In this document: piece by piece, positions 55,162 through 63,242 of the stretch
How positions within the stretch are numbered: the stretch's first letter is position 1
Layout of the letters: every line of letters begins with the position of its first letter
NCBI GenBank assembly: GCA_031553935.1
Contig: JAVBKS010000018.1
Coordinates: 14,608-78,607 of the forward strand
Length of the DNA stretch: 64,000 nucleotides
Source of the DNA: JAISDD01 sp031553935
GTDB lineage: Bacteria > Bacillota > Syntrophomonadia > Syntrophomonadales > Syntrophomonadaceae
Direction: 5' to 3'
Position numbers and translations under genes: made by a program
The notes under the pieces: generated by a model
What the model saw: the letters and a program-made list of their open reading frames with translations, nothing else
Told to the model about the DNA's origin: nothing
The model's database searches: none

Positions 55162-56610
55162 CTACCTTGCACCCTTATACCCGTTCTTCTCCGCATTCCC
55201 GAGCATATACAAAAACGCGAACGCGGGAAGCCGGAGGATCTTCTTTTCTCCCGCTGACGGCTGTATGCCGTAATCGTTCTCGCGCCTTGTTACAACAATG
55301 GCACAAGTCGACTGGTCGGCAAGCTCATAGATAGCATCTTTTTCGCCAATCGTCGCTTGTTCACGATACTTGACCTCTATCAAGATTTTCCCGTTTGGGA
55401 AATCAACGACAATATCAATTTCGTTACCCTTCTTGCCGCCGCGATAATACCCGACGCTTGTCGTGTTCTGGTAGTAGAACGCAGCGATGTGCTTGTATAC
55501 GGCGGTTTCAACCGTAATTCCAAGCTGTACGGGGTCGGTCATGAGGTTATCGTCCATCAGCACGGCGTTACGAATAGCGGCATCAGCAATATAGATTTTA
55601 GAACGCGCTTTTAACACCTGCTTGCCTCCCATTTCGACAGGGAAGCTCCGATAAATCAGATTCGCGCTCTCCATGTAGCTAATATAATCCTCGACTGTGG
55701 AGCGACTTACGCCGTTCAGTTCCTTGGAAATCGCGTCAATGGCGACGATATTGGACGAGTAATAGCACAGATACAGGAAAATGCGTTCAAGCTCGGTTGA
55801 GTTACGGATATTGTAAAGCGACGGAATATCGCGCTTTAGCACCTTATCTACAACGTCCTCGCGCATGATCGCCTGTGCCATATAATCATCCTTAGCAAGC
55901 GCAAGTTCAGGGAAGCCTCCTACTGTCAGGTAGCGATTAAAATGCTTCTGTAAGCCCGATAGACGCGTCATTAGCAGGGTTAGATCCTGCTTCTTGTATT
56001 TCAATAATGCGGTCGGTTTAAGGTCTGGCGGCAATTCGGGACGATCCTTAAACTCAAGCATTTCGCAATATTCATAGAAAGAGAGCGTAGGCACTTGGAT
56101 AACCGTCCAACGCCCTGCGCCGCTTTCCGCTGCCTTTTTCCGCAAAACAGGGCTTGCCGAGCCGGTCGCCACCATGTGCGACAACGGCTTCGTGTCATAA
56201 ATCGTCTTGACCCACTGATCCCAATCTGCGGCGTACTGCACCTCATCAAGAAAGTAATAGCAGTCCTCGTCGCCATAGATGTTGGAATGGTAACAATCCA
56301 GTATTTCGTTCAGCTTGCAAAGCTTGAGCATAGGATGGTCGAGCGACACAAAAACAATCTGCTGAGGCCTTATACCTGATTTTATTAGGTTGTCAATAAT
56401 CTGATATTGAATCGTCGTCTTGCCAACACGACGCGTTCCTGTCAGGATAACGGTACGCCGAATGCTTGTATGAGACAATATTTTCATTGCTTCATAAAAC
56501 GCGAAACGCTTATAAGCCTTGCTGAATTCAGGGCGCATCAGCCCTGTTTTCCACCAAGGATTAAAAGCGTTTAATACTTTAAGAATATTTTCGTGAGACG
56601 TTAGGCTCAT
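55162..56610 (-). CDS. AAA_14/DUF4143 ATPase
   Basis: A 482-residue P-loop ATPase. Walker A is LTGTRRVGKTTIQYQ, Walker B is DCYYFLDEVQYAADW. DUF4143 follows with a PD-(D/E)xK-like nuclease core (NEIDIVVDFPNGKILIEVKYRE). Such proteins are abundant in prokaryotes and of unclear role, possibly defence or toxin-related. GGAGGTGGGTT precedes the ATG. Its base composition looks richer in GC than its neighbours, which would fit horizontal transfer. Confidence 0.9.
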   Translation of the reverse strand: MSLTSHENILKVLNAFNPWWKTGLMRPEFSKAYKRFAFYEAMKILSHTSIRRTVILTGTRRVGKTTIQYQIIDNLIKSGIRPQQIVFVSLDHPMLKLCKLNEILDCYHSNIYGDEDCYYFLDEVQYAADWDQWVKTIYDTKPLSHMVATGSASPVLRKKAAESGAGRWTVIQVPTLSFYEYCEMLEFKDRPELPPDLKPTALLKYKKQDLTLLMTRLSGLQKHFNRYLTVGGFPELALAKDDYMAQAIMREDVVDKVLKRDIPSLYNIRNSTELERIFLYLCYYSSNIVAIDAISKELNGVSRSTVEDYISYMESANLIYRSFPVEMGGKQVLKARSKIYIADAAIRNAVLMDDNLMTDPVQLGITVETAVYKHIAAFYYQNTTSVGYYRGGKKGNEIDIVVDFPNGKILIEVKYREQATIGEKDAIYELADQSTCAIVVTRRENDYGIQPSAGEKKILRLPAFAFLYMLGNAEKNGYKGAR

Positions 56611-56678
56611 AACCCACCTCCAACAATGCTAAGTATATAATGCATTATCGGCAGATAAATTGCAATCTATACTTAGCA

Positions 56679-56830
56679 TTATTCTATTCCTCGCTCAAGG
56701 TTGTCAAACTCAGGTGTGCAATAAAATTCGCCAAGGGTTATTCCGAGACCGTCACAGATTTTTTTAATCGTTGCTATTCGAGTTTCTTGCTCTTTTCGCC
56801 AAGAATGCTGTAATTGGAGGCACTTATAAA
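56679..56830 (-). pseudogene. C-terminal remnant of an XRE-family regulator
   Basis: In one minus-strand frame the end of an XRE HTH protein is readable: TRIATIKKICDGLGITLGEF then YCTPEFDNLE and a stop at 56679. Upstream the frame degrades into a sequence resembling HSWRKEQ without start codon or helix-turn-helix, so it is a truncated gene. Confidence 0.65.
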
Positions 56831-57106
56831 GAAGTAGTCTATAACAACATGCTCATTAGCTGAGCGATTACCTCGCAAAAGCCCTAAAAGATAAAAATTA
56901 AGCCCCTTTCTCAAACAAAAAAACCGGCCTTACCAATTTATCAAAAGTCAGCAAGACCGTTCTATTTAGGATTAAGATATATTTACCTGCAAACCACCTG
57001 CTTTACGGCAGTAAAAAGAGTAAATCGGGAAATGGCTTCTGCTATCAAATGGCGATTTTTAGCCTCAAGAACCTTGAGATTACAGGGCTTTTGGGGCTTC
57101 GCTAAT

Positions 57107-57120
57107 TACTCCCACTCGAT
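57107..57120 (+). repeat. Partial copy of the guaA 3' end (candidate att site)
   Basis: TACTCCCACTCGAT matches the guaA 3' end at 58070-58083 (TACTCCCACTCAAT) in 13 of 14 bases. The 3' end of guaA is a known insertion site for integrative elements. The segment between the two copies holds the PIN pair. Confidence 0.5.
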
Positions 57121-57302
57121 CTTGCACGCGTTTTCTAAACAATTCTGTTTAGATTATATGGCTCCTGTTATTCTGATTATTTCAGTTATCCATATATTTT
57201 AGGCTATCTGAATTTATGTTGCCAAAATGTTGCCAGAACTAACCCTCTATTTTCTCTGAAATATCATGTGTGTATCTAAAACAAGCCGAATATAAGGACT
57301 TA

Positions 57303-57503
57303 TTAGCGCTGGTCCTGACGGTATTCCATAGCCTTTTGGGACAATTCTTCTAATGCCATGTCTTTGAATAAATTCTCGCGCCATTTTGTGTAATCAAAAG
57401 AGTCCTTTTGAATCAGCATGATAAATCTCTCAGCCTCTACCAAACCTAATTTCTCTATTAAAACTTCCATACCAGTGGCACGAATAACAACGTCTGTTTC
57501 CAT
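57303..57503 (-). CDS. Small partner protein of the PIN toxin (antitoxin-like)
   Basis: A 66-residue protein beginning METDVVIRATGMEVLIEKLG with a helical C-terminal half. It starts three bases after the PIN gene ends. That order (toxin first) and size fit a reversed toxin-antitoxin pair, but no antitoxin family is recognised. The N-terminal half resembles a small helical DNA-binding or dimerising domain only weakly. Confidence 0.6.
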   Translation of the reverse strand: METDVVIRATGMEVLIEKLGLVEAERFIMLIQKDSFDYTKWRENLFKDMALEELSQKAMEYRQDQR

Positions 57504-57506
57504 TTA

Positions 57507-57941
57507 TTAAGCCCCCAATCTTCTTACAAAATCCACTGGATTTATTATTGTAATTCCAGCGACTTGCTTATTTAGCACACCCTTGTCCGTCGTCAGGAAA
57601 TAATCACAATTTCCTTTTAAAGCACACGCAATGTGCAAAGCGTCTTTATTTTTTAATCCAATTTTCATAAGTTTTCTGCCTATTCCGTTGACTTCTTTAG
57701 AAAAGTCGATATCTGCTTTGGCTATCGTCCTCCATTTTGCAATTGTATTTTTGCGCTCGTCATACGGATTCACTGAGTTTTCGTAATCTAATATATATGA
57801 CCAAACAAGGTCAAATGTACCTTGCATGATTTCTTTTTGCACGAAAAGCTTCGCTTCGGACTCTAGCTTAATCGTTAAATATGATTGGTCATCATAAGGC
57901 CGATTAAAACAGCAGTTATCCAGGTATAACCTATCGATCAT
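57507..57941 (-). CDS. PIN-domain ribonuclease-like protein
   Basis: About 144 residues. Acidic PIN residues appear in MIDRLYLDNCCFNRPY, the internal Glu region, KDALHIACAL and DYFLTTDKGVLNK, so the nuclease centre looks complete. PIN domains of this size are usually toxins of toxin-antitoxin pairs that cleave RNA. GAGGT with short spacing to the ATG at 57941 is preferred over one at 57977. It lies between guaA and an apparent guaA-like att copy. Confidence 0.82.
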   Translation of the reverse strand: MIDRLYLDNCCFNRPYDDQSYLTIKLESEAKLFVQKEIMQGTFDLVWSYILDYENSVNPYDERKNTIAKWRTIAKADIDFSKEVNGIGRKLMKIGLKNKDALHIACALKGNCDYFLTTDKGVLNKQVAGITIINPVDFVRRLGA

Positions 57942-58068
57942 ATTGTACCTCAATGTATCCCTTGTATTAATAAACAACAGGGTATTAACAAATTAATTGC
58001 TAACCCTGTCTAGAATAATCCAGAATATATTTTGTTAACACATAGTCTCTGTATTATTTATATTATCT

Positions 58069-59604
58069 CTACTCCCACTCAATGGTTCCCGGTGGTTTTC
58101 CGGTAATATCGTAAGCGACCCGGTTTATGCCGTCGACTTCGCTTATTATTCGGGTTGCCATGGTGTCTAAGAGTTCGTAAGGAAGTTTAGCCCATTCTGC
58201 CGTCATAGCATCTTCACTCATTACTGCTCTTATTATTACTGCATAGGCATAAGTACGAGCTTCATCTTTCATTCCTACGCTTCTTATGGGAGGCAATACT
58301 GCAAAAGCTTGCCAAATTTCGTGTTCCATTCCGGCTTTTTTAATTTCTTCTCTTACAATAGCATCGGCATCTTTTAAAAGACTAAGTTTTTCTTTGGTGA
58401 TTTCCTCCAAGACACGAACGCCTAAGCCTGGTCCTGGAAAAGGCTGACGCCAAAGTAAATCATGGGGAAGGCCTAGCTTTTCCCCCAGTCGGCGGACTTC
58501 ATCTTTGAAAAGCAACCTTACTGGCTCCAAGAGTTCAAAATCGATATCTTCAGGTAAGCCGCCGACATTGTGATGACTCTTTATAGTTTGGGCGGTTTTG
58601 GTGCCGCTCTCAATGATATCGGGATATATGGTGCCTTGTACCAAATAATCAATATCACCTAATTTGTTCTTTTCTTCTTCAAAAACTCGAATAAATTCTT
58701 CGCCGATGATCTTGCGCTTACGTTCCGCATCTTTAATTCCGGCAAGTTTGTTTAAGAATCTTTCCTTGGCATCAACAGCGATTAAATTCATCCCCAATTG
58801 TTTCTGAAAAGCTTCTACTACCTGTTCCGGTTCATCTTTACGCATTAGTCCATGATCTACAAAAACGCATACAAGTTGATTGCCAACTGCTTTATGAACC
58901 AAAGTAGCAGCCACAGAAGAATCTACACCTCCGCTTAATGCGCAGATGACTTTCTTGGAACCTACTTTTTCTTTTATTCCTTTAATAGTTTCTTCAATAT
59001 AATCAGTTAGCTGCCAGTCACCACTCAAGCCGCAGACTGCGAAAAGGAAATTTCTTAGCAATTCTTTTCCTTGTTCAGTTTGTTTAAATTCGGGGTTAAA
59101 TTGTAAACCGTAGAATTTTTTAGACTCGTTTGCAATGACAGCATGGGCGCACTCATCGGTATGCGCTAGGGTTATGAATTCTTTAGGCATTTCCACGATT
59201 TGATCTGAATGACTAATATGCACAGGTGTCGGATTCTCTATTTGCGAAAATATCGGTTTGGTTGGTGAGTTTAAATGTAACGAACTCTGGATGCTCTCTT
59301 TTCGGGAACTAGTTTCGATTTTCCCGCCAAAATGCTTGACCATCCAGTGCATACCATATCCAATTCCCAAAATAGGTACATTTAGCCCGAAAATTTCAGG
59401 GCTGGCTTTTAAAGCCTCGAATGAATTAATACTGTGGGCGCCGCCGGAAACAATTATTCCTTTAGGATTACCCATAATAATCTTTTCAATTGGTACATCA
59501 TAAGGCAAAACTTCACAGTATACCGATTGTTCTCGTACACAGCGGGCTACTAAATGGCTGTTTTGACCACCTAAATCCAATATGGTTATCAGTTCTTTTT
59601 TCAT
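58069..59604 (-). CDS. guaA: GMP synthase with degenerate glutaminase domain
   Basis: GuaA converts XMP to GMP. The ATP-pyrophosphatase half is intact: SGGVDSSVAATL, VDHGLMRKDEPEQV, GTIYPDIIES and the C-terminal PPGTIEWE. In the N-terminal class I glutaminase, however, the nucleophile block GICYGM reads GIGYGM (Gly replaces Cys) and the GLQFHPE block reads GLQFNPE (Asn replaces His). The enzyme should therefore use free ammonia, unless a second glutaminase supplies it. The start at 59604 has AAGGG upstream; the ATG at 59739 would overlap hpt and add 45 residues. Follows hpt after 19 bases. Confidence 0.92.
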   Translation of the reverse strand: MKKELITILDLGGQNSHLVARCVREQSVYCEVLPYDVPIEKIIMGNPKGIIVSGGAHSINSFEALKASPEIFGLNVPILGIGYGMHWMVKHFGGKIETSSRKESIQSSLHLNSPTKPIFSQIENPTPVHISHSDQIVEMPKEFITLAHTDECAHAVIANESKKFYGLQFNPEFKQTEQGKELLRNFLFAVCGLSGDWQLTDYIEETIKGIKEKVGSKKVICALSGGVDSSVAATLVHKAVGNQLVCVFVDHGLMRKDEPEQVVEAFQKQLGMNLIAVDAKERFLNKLAGIKDAERKRKIIGEEFIRVFEEEKNKLGDIDYLVQGTIYPDIIESGTKTAQTIKSHHNVGGLPEDIDFELLEPVRLLFKDEVRRLGEKLGLPHDLLWRQPFPGPGLGVRVLEEITKEKLSLLKDADAIVREEIKKAGMEHEIWQAFAVLPPIRSVGMKDEARTYAYAVIIRAVMSEDAMTAEWAKLPYELLDTMATRIISEVDGINRVAYDITGKPPGTIEWE

Positions 59605-59623
59605 ATCCCTTCCCTTTGCCCAT

Positions 59624-60154
59624 TTAAGATAATGGTTTAATAACACAAACAGCAGGATTATTACGGTATTGCTCAGCATAATCGAGGCCATAGCCAACAA
59701 CAAAACGATCTGGTATTGAGTAACCAACATAATCAGCAATCACATCGGCTTTGCGTCGTGATGGCTTATCCAACAAGCAACAGATTTTTATACTTCTTGG
59801 ATTTCTGGTTCTGAGTATTCCAGTAATATATTTTAATGTCAAACCAGTATCGACAATATCTTCAATAATCAAAACATCTTTATCCTGAACAGAATATTCT
59901 AGATCCTTAATTATTCGAACTTCCCCTGAAGATGAAGTCGATAATCCATAACTGGTAACATCCATAAAATCAAGCTCTAACGGCACGTCAATCTCGCGAA
60001 CAAGATCTGCCATAAAAATAAATGCTCCTTTGAGTATTCCAACCACCAGAAGCTCCCTGCCATTATAATCTAATGAAATCTGTCGACCCAATTCTTCGAC
60101 CTTTTTCCTTATTTCTTCACGCGTGTATAATACTTCCATCTGGACATGATCCAA
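59624..60154 (-). CDS. hpt: Hypoxanthine phosphoribosyltransferase
   Basis: Salvages hypoxanthine or guanine with PRPP. The PRPP motif is VLIIEDIVDTGLTLKY, and VVGILKGAFIFMADL and RFVVGYGLDYAEQYRN are typical of the family; 176 residues is normal. The start is TTG at 60154 with GGAGG eight bases away. It forms a two-gene unit with guaA, both acting on purine nucleotides. Confidence 0.95.
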   Translation of the reverse strand: MDHVQMEVLYTREEIRKKVEELGRQISLDYNGRELLVVGILKGAFIFMADLVREIDVPLELDFMDVTSYGLSTSSSGEVRIIKDLEYSVQDKDVLIIEDIVDTGLTLKYITGILRTRNPRSIKICCLLDKPSRRKADVIADYVGYSIPDRFVVGYGLDYAEQYRNNPAVCVIKPLS

Positions 60155-60176
60155 TTAATATCCCTCCCCAACTTGG

Positions 60177-60204
60177 ATTATATCACAATTGCGTTGATTA
60201 GCAA
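60177..60204 (-). promoter_or_regulatory. Extended -10 promoter of hpt-guaA
   Basis: On the minus strand TTGCTA (60204-60199) and TATAAT (60182-60177) lie 16 bases apart, with TGA directly before the -10 (TGn extended -10). Start of transcription is predicted near 60170. Confidence 0.7.
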
Positions 60205-60411
60205 TTAAGCGCGAATCTGTATACATCCTTACATTTCCTCTAAATCCCTAAGGAACGCCCTTTGTTTTTCGCTTGGCAAGTCCTTTGTTAATAGCGGTAT
60301 GGCTTTCGGTTATTTTCATTATTTTTCTGTCGAATTTTCTCTCTTGAAATTCTCTTTAGCTATAGAGGTCTTTGGAATAGGAAAGTAATTATTATCATCA
60401 GCCGTGCTTAT

Positions 60412-60456
60412 AGATAAGCTAAGAGCCAGTGCATAGCACTGGCTCTTAGCTTATCT
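60412..60456. repeat. Perfect 21-bp inverted repeat with 3-base loop
   Basis: The arms 60412-60432 and 60436-60456 are exact complements. No U-run follows on either strand, so it is either a weak terminator for the anchored protein gene or a protein- or RNA-binding palindrome. Confidence 0.75.
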
Positions 60457-60471
60457 GACTGATCATCATTA

Positions 60472-61173
60472 CTATTTACTTATATCAGGCGGTTTTATGT
60501 CTATTTCACTTCCAAAATCGTGTAAATTTAATTCAATATTCAACTTAGTATTTGGATTTTTTCTGTTAGTAGCTCTCAGTTTCGCTTGACATATTCGTTT
60601 ATTCTTATAATCTATCCAGTAATCGCATTCTACATCTTGCCAATATGTCTCTAGAAGCTGGCTTTTGTCTATTGGTGTACCAGATACAACCATACATTGG
60701 ATGTCATTGATTTTCTCGAACCCTTTTTCATTTAGAACATTGTAAGTAGTTCCCTGAAAATGAGAAAGTGGATTAAGTTCTGCGATTAGCAAATCTTCGC
60801 ATTTATCAGTTCCGCTATCAATAACTAGCCACTTCTTTGCCAACGCATCATAATTGTAGATGGTGCGATCAATGTAATAAATGTCTATATCTGTGTTGAC
60901 CATCGCCCCCTTTATATGTGCATTGCCATTACTTTTTTCCCCTGTAACTTCACTTATCACCTCCTTTCGATCATCAATCATGAATTCAGAGAGCATCTTG
61001 TATTTGTATTCACTTTCAGCAGCCATATTACTGAGTGCAGTATCCAGTTCTTGGCGAGCGTCTAATTTCGATTCAACATAAAAGCTATGGATCCTGGAAG
61101 ATGTGTATATTCCTATACCTAGTAGAATAAATATAATAAGCCCTATAACCCCTAGTTTTTTGATCACACTCAC
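60472..61173 (-). CDS. Single-pass membrane-anchored protein of unknown function
   Basis: A 233-residue protein. The N-terminal helix VIGLIIFILLGIGIYTS anchors a soluble C-terminal domain of beta-rich look (TDIDIYYIDRTIYNYDALAKKW; DYWIDYKNKRICQAKLRA), reminiscent of LolA-like folds in clostridial proteins. No catalytic motif is recognised. It faces outward. Its end carries the large inverted repeat. Confidence 0.65.
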   Translation of the reverse strand: MSVIKKLGVIGLIIFILLGIGIYTSSRIHSFYVESKLDARQELDTALSNMAAESEYKYKMLSEFMIDDRKEVISEVTGEKSNGNAHIKGAMVNTDIDIYYIDRTIYNYDALAKKWLVIDSGTDKCEDLLIAELNPLSHFQGTTYNVLNEKGFEKINDIQCMVVSGTPIDKSQLLETYWQDVECDYWIDYKNKRICQAKLRATNRKNPNTKLNIELNLHDFGSEIDIKPPDISK

Positions 61174-61334
61174 TTCCGTTCTGATGATGTAGCTGTTTTT
61201 TATATTTTATTTAGTATGCCTTGTATTTATAACTGCTTTATTTAGGAACATAATTCCATTAAACTTATAGCTTTTTAAAACTTGCTCAAATAACGATATA
61301 ATTATGAGAACAATGTATACAAACGTTGCATTGC

Positions 61335-61363
61335 TTTACTAGTCTTTTCTTATTTGCTATAAT
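61335..61363 (+). promoter_or_regulatory. Promoter of glnA
   Basis: TTTACT (61335-61340) and a perfect TATAAT (61358-61363) are 17 bases apart; the start codon is 34 bases further. Confidence 0.65.
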
Positions 61364-61397
61364 TTGCACGTTATAGTGGTCTTAAAGGAGGGTGAAA

Positions 61398-62831
61398 ATG
61401 TTTAAATCCTATGATGAAGTAATGAGTTTTTGTAAAGAGCAAAATATATTAATGATTGATTTTAAAATGATCGATCTATTGGGAAGATGGCGGCACTTAG
61501 GCATTCCTGTTTCTCGCTTTAAGCCTGCAACTTTAGAAAACGGAATTGGCTTCGATGGTTCGAATTATGGTTTTGCACCGATTGAAAAAAGCGATATGGT
61601 GTTTATCCCTGATATTACAACGGCTGTATTCGATCCTTTTACTGAAGTTCCCACTTTGAGCATGATCGGTGATGTTTATGTAATTGACCCGGCGAAAAAC
61701 TATAGATTTGACCAAGATCCACGGGCTATTGCTTTCAAGGCCGAAGAATACATGCAGTCATTAGGAATTGCCGACGAAATTCGTATGGGTCCTGAATATG
61801 AATTCTATGTTTTTGATCATGTTTCTTATGAAGTCAAACCTAACCGCACTTGCTTCAACATAGATGCTGAGCAAGCAACCTGGAACAGCGGTGAAGATAA
61901 TATGCAGAATTTGGGTTATAAGATTCCTCTAAAGGGCGGATACCATATAGCTCCACCTCAAGACGTGCTGTATGATATCCGAGCTCGGATGTGTCTCTTG
62001 ATGGAAGAAAATAATATCCCCGTTAAGTATCACCATCATGAAGTTGGAGGCCCTGGTCAAATAGAGATTGAAGTCGAGTTTGGCACCTTGCGCGAAATGG
62101 CAGATAGGACTATGTTAGCTAAGTATCTCATTAAGAATTTAGCTTTTCAAGAAAGCAAATCTGTAACCTTCATGCCCAAGCCCTTATTTGGCGAGGCAGG
62201 AAGTGGTTTACATGTTCATATGCATATGTTTAAGAATAATAAACCGGTGTTTTATGATGAAAAGGGCTATTCTGGATTAAGCAAAGAGGCTTTATATTTT
62301 ATCGGTGGTTTGCTCAAACATGCGCCTGCACTCTTAGGCATTACGAATCCATCAACGAATTCTTATAAACGACTAGTGCCCGGGTTCGAAGCTCCTGTCA
62401 GTGTATGCTTTGCAACTGCTAATCGAAGTGCCGTAATCAGGGTTCCTGCATATGCTAAAAGCCCAGAAGAAAAGCGTTTTGAGTTCCGCTCTTCTGATGC
62501 TACCTGTAACCCATATTTGGCTTTTGCGGCTTTACTAATGGCCGGATTAGATGGAATTACGAATAAGATTGATCCTACCGAAGAGGGATTCGGGCCTTAT
62601 GATATTAATCTTTATAATCTCCCTCCTGAGGAACGCAGTAAAATCAAAGCTTTACCGGCATCTTTAGATGAAGCTCTTGATGCACTTGAAATTGATCACG
62701 ATTTCTTGTTGGCAGGCAATGTTTTTCCTAAGCGATTAATCGAAATCTGGATTGAAAACAAACGCAAAGAAGCTCGCCGTGTTAATGATATTCCGCATCC
62801 TGTAGAGTTCGAACTCTATTACGATCTATAA
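61398..62831 (+). CDS. glnA: Type I glutamine synthetase
   Basis: About 477 residues. The visible blocks are FDGSNYGFAPIEKSDM, GPEYEFYVFD, HHHEVGGPGQIEIEVEFG, GSGLHVHMHMF, NPSTNSYKRLVPGFEAPV and the FEFRSSDATCNPYLAFAALL metal and nucleotide region. The tyrosine in NLYNLPPEE matches the adenylylated Tyr of enterobacterial GSI-beta, but no adenylyltransferase is visible. AGGAGG six bases before ATG at 61398 fixes the start over a GTG at 61392. It may be the ammonia-side partner for purine and GMP synthesis in this window. Confidence 0.95.
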   Translation: MFKSYDEVMSFCKEQNILMIDFKMIDLLGRWRHLGIPVSRFKPATLENGIGFDGSNYGFAPIEKSDMVFIPDITTAVFDPFTEVPTLSMIGDVYVIDPAKNYRFDQDPRAIAFKAEEYMQSLGIADEIRMGPEYEFYVFDHVSYEVKPNRTCFNIDAEQATWNSGEDNMQNLGYKIPLKGGYHIAPPQDVLYDIRARMCLLMEENNIPVKYHHHEVGGPGQIEIEVEFGTLREMADRTMLAKYLIKNLAFQESKSVTFMPKPLFGEAGSGLHVHMHMFKNNKPVFYDEKGYSGLSKEALYFIGGLLKHAPALLGITNPSTNSYKRLVPGFEAPVSVCFATANRSAVIRVPAYAKSPEEKRFEFRSSDATCNPYLAFAALLMAGLDGITNKIDPTEEGFGPYDINLYNLPPEERSKIKALPASLDEALDALEIDHDFLLAGNVFPKRLIEIWIENKRKEARRVNDIPHPVEFELYYDL

Positions 62832-62848
62832 GTATAAATAAGCTGACA

Positions 62849-62897
62849 AAAAGGTGCCTTAAAGCAGAATTACCTGCTGAAGGTACCTTTGTTATTT
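62849..62897 (+). terminator. Terminator of glnA
   Basis: AAAGGTGCCTT-AAAGCAG pairs with CTGCTGAAGGTACCTTT, with one G-U pair and a small bulge, followed by GTTATTTT. Confidence 0.8.
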
Positions 62898-63242
62898 TAC
62901 TCAGTTAAAAATGCAGAAATTGCCTTCTTCCACTAAAATATAATAATCCCATTCGAAAATTCCACCTCGATGAAAAGCTCACTTTCTAAGGAAGTTTTTG
63001 TTAATATTCTGTTTTTTTATTGTTACGCATAATTAGCCTACCAGTCAAACATGCTGGTGTATAGGAATCGGCAAGCATGCTGCCAGTGTCACTGAAGCCG
63101 GATGTATCCACTTTATAGTCCTATTGAATACTTCTAAACGCGAACATTTCTGCTGTTTGGATAGTATTATATATCAGGTCCTTATATTGGAAATGAACCC
63201 TGTTTAAATCTATTATTATCCCCAGGAAGAGAGGACAAAAGC
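62898..63242. other. Intergenic region upstream of the collagen-like gene
   Basis: No gene seen. The AT-rich stretch 63150-63200 probably holds the promoter, but I could not identify clear sporulation sigma-factor boxes. Confidence 0.4.

Larger units (their letters stand above)
56611..57302. other. Decayed region with XRE and integrase-like debris
   Basis: Between the DUF4143 ATPase and the PIN pair. It holds the XRE remnant (56679-56830), a guaA-like att sequence (57107-57120) and a short frame ending at 57239 that reads RYTHDISEKIEG, reminiscent of a tyrosine-recombinase tail. No intact gene is seen. Confidence 0.4.
60155..60471. other. Intergenic region with promoter and large inverted repeat
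   Basis: It holds the hpt promoter and the 45-base inverted repeat at 60412. No gene is seen. Confidence 0.5.
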
